Source: Candidatus Binatia bacterium (lineage in GTDB: Bacteria > Desulfobacterota > Binatia > HRBIN30). Taken from it: a DNA stretch of 38,275 nucleotides. The DNA is taken from NCBI GenBank assembly GCA_036382395.1, contig DASVHW010000207.1, positions 1 to 38,275 of the forward strand, in the 5' to 3' direction. The stretch's first letter is position 1. Every line of letters starts with the position of its first letter. Shown piece after piece: positions 34,882 through 38,275 of this stretch. The notes beneath the pieces are model-generated. The model saw only the letters and a program-made list of their open reading frames with translations, was not told the DNA's origin and did no database searches. A program made the position numbers and the translations under genes.

Positions 34882-35298
34882 ATGTGTTCCGCCGCCCACG
34901 CTACCCCGTCCTCTGCGAGGTACCGGGAGACTTGGTCGCGGCTCATTCGCTTGCGCAGCTTTGAGCGACGCGTCTCGAACTTCGAGTTGCTCCCGAACGC
35001 AACTCTACGGATGATCGATGCCACGGGGGATGGATGAGGCCTCCACGTGGACTTAGCCGCGGTGTCGCCGCTCGTTCTGAAAAAGAACTGGACCAAGACG
35101 GAACTGCTCGACCTCTACCGAGGTAGCGCGACCGGCAAGCGCATCGGCACCCCGCATTCGGACAAGGCGCTGTTCCGGAAGAGGTTGGACGCGTTGATTC
35201 AAACGGTTGCGGCTCTCATCGATCAGGGGAGCCGTCCGAAGCCGATCGAGACCGACGCCAGAAGAGGGCGCGGCTCATCGCCAAGCCGTTGGACATAG
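34882..35298 (+). pseudogene. Hypothetical cassette gene interrupted by an in-frame TGA
   Basis: One frame runs from ATG 34882 to the TAG at 35296-35298, broken only by a TGA at 35035-35037. Before it the sequence is protein-like (SFERRVSNFELLPNATLRM, ending MIDATGDG). After it comes VDLAAVSPLVLKKNWTKTE, then LLDLYRGSATGKRIGTPHS and a helical, basic tail. A GTG at 35047 could start the second part alone. A TGG-to-TGA change would restore about 138 residues. The 3' end overlaps the attC-like repeat at 35234. The family is not recognised. A minus-strand frame over 34839-35096 is an alternative reading of part of it. Confidence 0.4.
35234..35294. repeat. attC-like site 2
   Basis: A 61-bp imperfect inverted repeat. 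The right end GTTGGAC (35288-35294) fits GTTRRRY exactly. The left end GTCCGAA (35234-35240) is an imperfect RYYYAAC, but GTCC pairs with GGAC. The inner arm GATCGAGACCGACGCC pairs along 13 positions with the opposite arm if three bases (C, A, A) are left unpaired on the left arm only. Bulged bases on one arm are a hallmark of folded attC sites. It is closely related in sequence to site 1. Confidence 0.6.
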
Positions 35299-35321
35299 CT
35301 TCTTCGGGGGATAGAGTGCGG

Positions 35322-35630
35322 TCAGCGAGAACGCCAGTATCCAGGTTTGCGGCTGTGGTGAGCGAAAGCCACAACCTGAATCTCGGTGTCTTGCTCGCGG
35401 TACACGATGGCGTACGGAAACCGACGCAGTGGCAAGCGGCATGTGCCGCGTTCGGCGGGCACATGTGGAACGGGTGCGCCAAGACCTGGATGGCGCTCGA
35501 TCAACTCCAACGTGTGCTGAATCTCGGCGAAGAACCCTCCGCCAAGTCCGGGGCGCTTCTCTTCGTACCACGCCACGGCCGCACGGAGTTCGTGTCGGGC
35601 GGCGTCCTCGACACGGAGGCGCTTGTTCAC
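35322..35630 (-). CDS. ParE/RelE family toxin
   Basis: A 102-residue protein of the type II plasmid-stabilisation toxin family. The helical N-terminus (LRVEDAARHELRAAVAWYEE) is followed by FFAEIQHTLELIERHPGLG, and the beta-sheet with RRFPYAIVYREQDTEIQVVAFAHHSRKPGYW, where the Arg-x-Phe-Pro-Tyr strand and the AHxxRxPxYW end are typical. ParE members inhibit gyrase and RelE members cut mRNA; which applies cannot be told. The GTG start overlaps the antitoxin stop by four bases. The pair is on the minus strand inside the cassette-like region. Confidence 0.88.
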   Translation of the reverse strand: MNKRLRVEDAARHELRAAVAWYEEKRPGLGGGFFAEIQHTLELIERHPGLGAPVPHVPAERGTCRLPLRRFPYAIVYREQDTEIQVVAFAHHSRKPGYWRSR

Positions 35631-35872
35631 TTGCGCAGGATCTCAGCTTCGATCTGGCGGCGCACGTCTTCCCAGTCCGTCCTGCCGGTGGTGCCAGCAT
35701 CCAGCGCCGCACACCGGCGCTCGATCTCGGTGGCCCACGCCTCCTCGATTTCAGCCGCGTCGCCATCGCGGGCTATGTCCAGGCTCTCGATCAACCGGGC
35801 GGCGATCTCCGCCCGTTCCTGCTCTGAGAGCCCCAGTGCGTCCTGTAAGATTCTGTCTGCAGGGGTCGTCAC
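35627..35872 (-). CDS. Addiction-module antitoxin (TIGR02574-like)
   Basis: About 81 residues from a GTG at 35872. The sequence LSEQERAEIAARLIESLD near the start and EAWATEIERRCAAL, then TDWEDVRRQIEAEIL, is the all-helical pattern of putative addiction-module components that pair with ParE/RelE toxins. An upstream ATG at 35908 would add 12 residues but runs into the attC-like repeat at 35899, so the GTG is preferred. It should bind the toxin encoded immediately downstream and repress the shared promoter. Confidence 0.82.
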   Translation of the reverse strand: MTTPADRILQDALGLSEQERAEIAARLIESLDIARDGDAAEIEEAWATEIERRCAALDAGTTGRTDWEDVRRQIEAEILRK

Positions 35873-35898
35873 GAACGGGATCGTAGCACCGGGGCCGG

Positions 35899-35995
35899 AG
35901 CTAACCAAGCCGCTTCACCCGACGGCGGCGATGCGGCAGCTCGGTGAAAGCGCCGGAGCGTCCACGCCGCCGCGGGTGGCCGGCAAACGTTGAGG
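35899..35995. repeat. attC-like site 3
   Basis: A 97-bp imperfect inverted repeat. The ends are AGCTAAC (35899-35905) and GTTGAGG (35989-35995), each one base off the RYYYAAC/GTTRRRY consensus. The left inner arm GCCGCTTCACCCGACGG pairs with the right inner arm read on the other strand (GCCGGCCACCCGCGG), apart from a small mismatch and one unpaired A. A second internal stem (CGCTTCACCCGA with TCGGTGAAAGCG) can form. It is longer than sites 1 and 2 and of different sequence, as is common within one array. Confidence 0.55.
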
Positions 35996-36098
35996 CTGTA
36001 GAAACAGTTGGCGCGCCCTTGTAAATCAAGTGCGAACGGTGCTGGGCGGTGACCCGGGACGGCTGATGCGGTGAGGAGGGGGGCGAAGGGCGCGGCAC

Positions 36099-36152
36099 AA
36101 GCCGTACAACCTGAAGCAGGACAAGCTGATCCCGCTGTCCTACGCGGATCAG
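36099..36152 (+). pseudogene. Possible IS1182-type transposase N-terminal remnant
   Basis: Eighteen codons read KPYNLKQDKLIPLSYADQ, resembling the start of IS1182-family transposases, which open with a K-P-Y-N...P-x-S/D-x-x-x-Q motif. No start codon or continuing frame is present, so at most a scrap remains at the edge of the accessory region. Similarity is recalled, not searched. Confidence 0.3.
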
Positions 36153-36165
36153 GCTTGGAACGACA

Positions 36166-38001
36166 TCACGGCAGCTCGCCCAACAACTTGCGCACCGCCG
36201 CATCGGTCTCTGGCGGCAGGCTCAGTTGCAGGGCGCGCTGGAACTGGATGCGCGCACCGGCACTATCGCCCAGCACACTGAGCGCCTGCCCCAGGCCGAC
36301 CGGGATGTCCGGATCCAGCGGGCTGAGCTGCTGCGCTTGTTGAAACAGTTGGCGGGCCTGCACCGCCTGATCGTGTCTCCAGGACGCGTCGTGGGTTCCG
36401 TCTTCGTTTCTGGCGCGCGTCAGCCCGATGAGACCGAGGTTGAAGAGCGCGTCGGCGGCTTGCGGGTTGCTGCCGAGCGCCGCCCGATAATAGCGCTCCG
36501 CTTCATCGAGCTTCTTCTCCATCATCGCCAGGCTGCCGAGGTTGTTGTTGATGGTGAAGAGCCCGAGAGCATCGTTACGGCGCTGCAGCGCCAGCCGGAA
36601 ATACTCGCCGGCCCTGGCCGTATCGCCGAGCTGCTGGTACGCCGTCGCTAGACTGCGCATCGGCAGACCGTCGGTGAGGTTCTTGGCGGCGGTGTCTTCC
36701 CAGAGCGTCAAATTGCTACGCCACACGGCGTTGCGACGCACGGTGGCCACCACACCGGCACACAACAGGACCATCACCAGCACCGCCACTGCGCGGCGCG
36801 CTTGGCGCGACGGGAGCACCGACAGCAAATGCACGACGCCGTAGGCGAGGAGCAGACAGTAACCCACCGACGGCAGGTAGAGATAGCGCTCGGCCACAGG
36901 CGCAGGCGGGATCTTGATCACGATAGCCAGCGACGGCGCCAGGGTGCATCCCATCCACAACAGGAGAAAGCTCACCTCCCGTTCGCCCCGACGCCACGCC
37001 ACCAGACCGCCCCACGCCGCAGCCGCCAGCATCGTGGCAATAGCCAGGAGAGCCGCTGCACTGGTCGGCACGTCGGAGATGTACGCACTCTGCCTGACGG
37101 GCAACACCAGCTTTATCGTGTAATGTCCGATTGCTCCGATGATCTTCGGTACCACATCGATACTCAACCCGCCTGCTGGGCCCAATACACTCCCCAACAC
37201 GCTTTCCCGCGCCAGGACGTAGAGCATAAGCGCCGCCGCAAAGGGCAGGTAGTGAAGCACCGGTGTGCGACGCGATGCGGTCACCGCGCCCCCTTGCCGC
37301 CGGCGCTCAGCCCGGGGAATCGCCGGCACTGGGGACGCAGCGTTTCGGCCGAAGAGAACATCAGTCAGCGGCAGAAGCACAAAGAACACAACCGCGGTTT
37401 CCTTGGCCAGTGCCGCCATGAGCACCAGCGCTGATGCCGCCGTTGCGCGCCGCATGACTGTGTGATGTTCGGAGAAGTACGCCAGCGCGGCCGCCAGCGC
37501 AAAACCGCAGGCTAAGACGTCCGAACGTCCAGCACCCCACGCCACCGATTCCGAGTGGATGGGGTGGACCGCGAAGAACGCCGCGCCCAAACCCGCCATG
37601 CGCGTGCCCATCGAGCGCCCACCGAACAACACCAAGCCGAATCGAAACACCAGATACGTGGTGATGACGTGGTAGACGACGACCGACAGGTGAAACATCA
37701 ACGGACTGGTTCCGGCGATGGCCCGATCGATCAGGTAGGAAAGGATCGTCAGCGGGCGGTAGTAGTCAGGACTGAACTGCGGAATATCGCGCGGCAGAAA
37801 GATCAGATCGCCAATGCTCCGAAAGGCGAGCAGCTGCCGCGTCAGTACAATCGGGTCATCCCAGACCAAACCGTTGGCGAGGGCGTTCGCATAGACCGCG
37901 GCGGCCAGCAAGACGACTGCCGCAGCGACGATGCGCCGGTCATCCAGGAGGCCGCTCTCGGGCGACATCACAGCTTGTGATGGCTTCGCAGGTCGCGCCA
38001 T
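36166..38001 (-). CDS. TPR-containing multi-pass membrane protein (TMTC / O-mannosyltransferase-like)
   Basis: About 611 residues. The N-terminal 430 residues hold nine or more membrane segments in a GT-C-like layout: the first luminal loop after TM1 has LVWDDPIVL, where the Asp pair corresponds to the catalytic site of GT-C enzymes; SPDYYRPLTILSYLID and FAVHPIHSESVAWGAGRSDVLA are hallmarks of the TMTC/TPR group, as is APVAERYLYLPSVGY. Residues 430-611 form about four TPR units (LATAYQQLGDTARAGEYF, LGSLAMMEKKLDEAERYY, LGQALSVLGDSAGARIQF). Such proteins are proposed glycosyltransferases of exported proteins. The ATG at 38001 is chosen; no strong ribosome site is seen. Confidence 0.85.
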   Translation of the reverse strand: MARPAKPSQAVMSPESGLLDDRRIVAAAVVLLAAAVYANALANGLVWDDPIVLTRQLLAFRSIGDLIFLPRDIPQFSPDYYRPLTILSYLIDRAIAGTSPLMFHLSVVVYHVITTYLVFRFGLVLFGGRSMGTRMAGLGAAFFAVHPIHSESVAWGAGRSDVLACGFALAAALAYFSEHHTVMRRATAASALVLMAALAKETAVVFFVLLPLTDVLFGRNAASPVPAIPRAERRRQGGAVTASRRTPVLHYLPFAAALMLYVLARESVLGSVLGPAGGLSIDVVPKIIGAIGHYTIKLVLPVRQSAYISDVPTSAAALLAIATMLAAAAWGGLVAWRRGEREVSFLLLWMGCTLAPSLAIVIKIPPAPVAERYLYLPSVGYCLLLAYGVVHLLSVLPSRQARRAVAVLVMVLLCAGVVATVRRNAVWRSNLTLWEDTAAKNLTDGLPMRSLATAYQQLGDTARAGEYFRLALQRRNDALGLFTINNNLGSLAMMEKKLDEAERYYRAALGSNPQAADALFNLGLIGLTRARNEDGTHDASWRHDQAVQARQLFQQAQQLSPLDPDIPVGLGQALSVLGDSAGARIQFQRALQLSLPPETDAAVRKLLGELP

Positions 38002-38275
38002 GGATCTAGGAAGTAGGCTCTTCGGAAGCACCCTTCGAGAGCCTGCCCATGAACATGCGTCGCTTCCGTCGCCCAGGGCGTTGCCCTATAAGCGACAGAA
38101 CCGCCAGGGGGCGATTCCTTACGCCGAAGGCGTTATCCATCATAGCCCAGGGTTGCGAAGCTACCCTGGGTCGATGGTCCGAACAGTTTTCAACCCTGAA
38201 AGGGTTGCGTCCGGCCCCCGCCTCAGTCTCACACGTACCTATAGGCGTCACGTTGTAGGCCTCCGGTTGAGCTAG
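38002..38275. repeat. Cluster of short hairpins, non-coding, running off the right edge
   Basis: Four strong hairpins follow one another: AGGGC-GTT-GCCCT (38075-38087), ACGCC-GAA-GGCGT (38121-38133), CCCAGGGT...ACCCTGGG (38146-38153 with 38163-38170, enclosed by CCATC...GATGG) and AACCCT-GAA-AGGGTT (38192-38206). The short reading frames here on both strands have the unnatural composition of repeats and are not called genes. I recall similar intergenic repeat arrays from other bacteria, but cannot verify a family. They could be REP-like mobile repeats or structured RNA. Confidence 0.6.

Noticed and set aside
34839-35096. Minus-strand frame of 85 residues inside the cassette region
   Set aside because: It overlaps the attC-like site and the more coherent plus-strand frame; kept only as an alternative reading.
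38006-38258. Short frames on both strands at the right edge
   Set aside because: They translate the hairpin repeat block and have repeat-derived composition.
1-38275. tRNA, rRNA, CRISPR array, phage genes
   Set aside because: No cloverleaf-like segment, rRNA signature, regularly spaced direct repeat array or phage structural gene was seen on inspection; a tRNAscan or CRISPR search could not be run.

Overview
The window is GC-rich, densely coded bacterial DNA with Gram-negative features: an outer-membrane barrel beside a metal ABC transporter, several lipoproteins and secreted proteins with Thr-Pro linkers, and a Cys-plus-hydrophobic-plus-Arg C-terminal tail. The gene mix (ferredoxin-type nitrite/sulfite reductase, DUF6285 with an ACAD10/11-like kinase, UPF0182, multi-PAS kinases, a TPR/O-mannosyltransferase-like membrane protein) suggests a free-living soil or sediment bacterium of the old Deltaproteobacteria or Binatota/Myxococcota type. 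That placement is inference; there is no rRNA or tRNA gene to anchor it.

Layout. 1-2733: the 5' end of efp, a cupin, a siroheme nitrite/sulfite reductase and a small OB-fold-like protein. 2734-6860: an accessory patch with a truncated YfhO-like membrane protein, a cohesin-like secreted protein, a beta-propeller/cohesin surface protein and two small secreted-type genes whose start and body lie in different frames. 6895-16963: an acyl-CoA ligase, a GH3 glycosidase, a half-size TauE/SafE protein, a zinc dehydrogenase, then a sugar nucleotidyltransferase and galactokinase, followed by a kinase-like phosphotransferase, lipoprotein and DUF6285 trio. 17120-21324: two overlapping sensor histidine kinases on the minus strand. 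21478-26726: a DUF362 protein diverging from a metal-uptake operon (outer-membrane barrel, binding protein, ATPase, permease). 26750-32059: citrate synthase, UPF0182, YkvA and a glutathione transferase.

32060-36165 is the most unusual part. It holds small genes typical of mobile cassettes (Uma2 nuclease, CARDB lipoprotein, DUF4160/DUF2442 pair, ParE-type toxin with antitoxin, hypotheticals and decayed frames), separated by three imperfect inverted repeats (34786-34844, 35234-35294, 35899-35995). These look like integron attC recombination sites: complementary ends of the RYYYAAC/GTTRRRY type, an inner stem, and unpaired bases bulging from one arm. No integrase is in the window, so this would be an orphan cassette cluster or the distal part of a chromosomal integron. 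It is followed by a probable IS1182-type transposase scrap.

36166-38275: a large TPR membrane protein, then a non-coding block of short hairpins running off the right edge.
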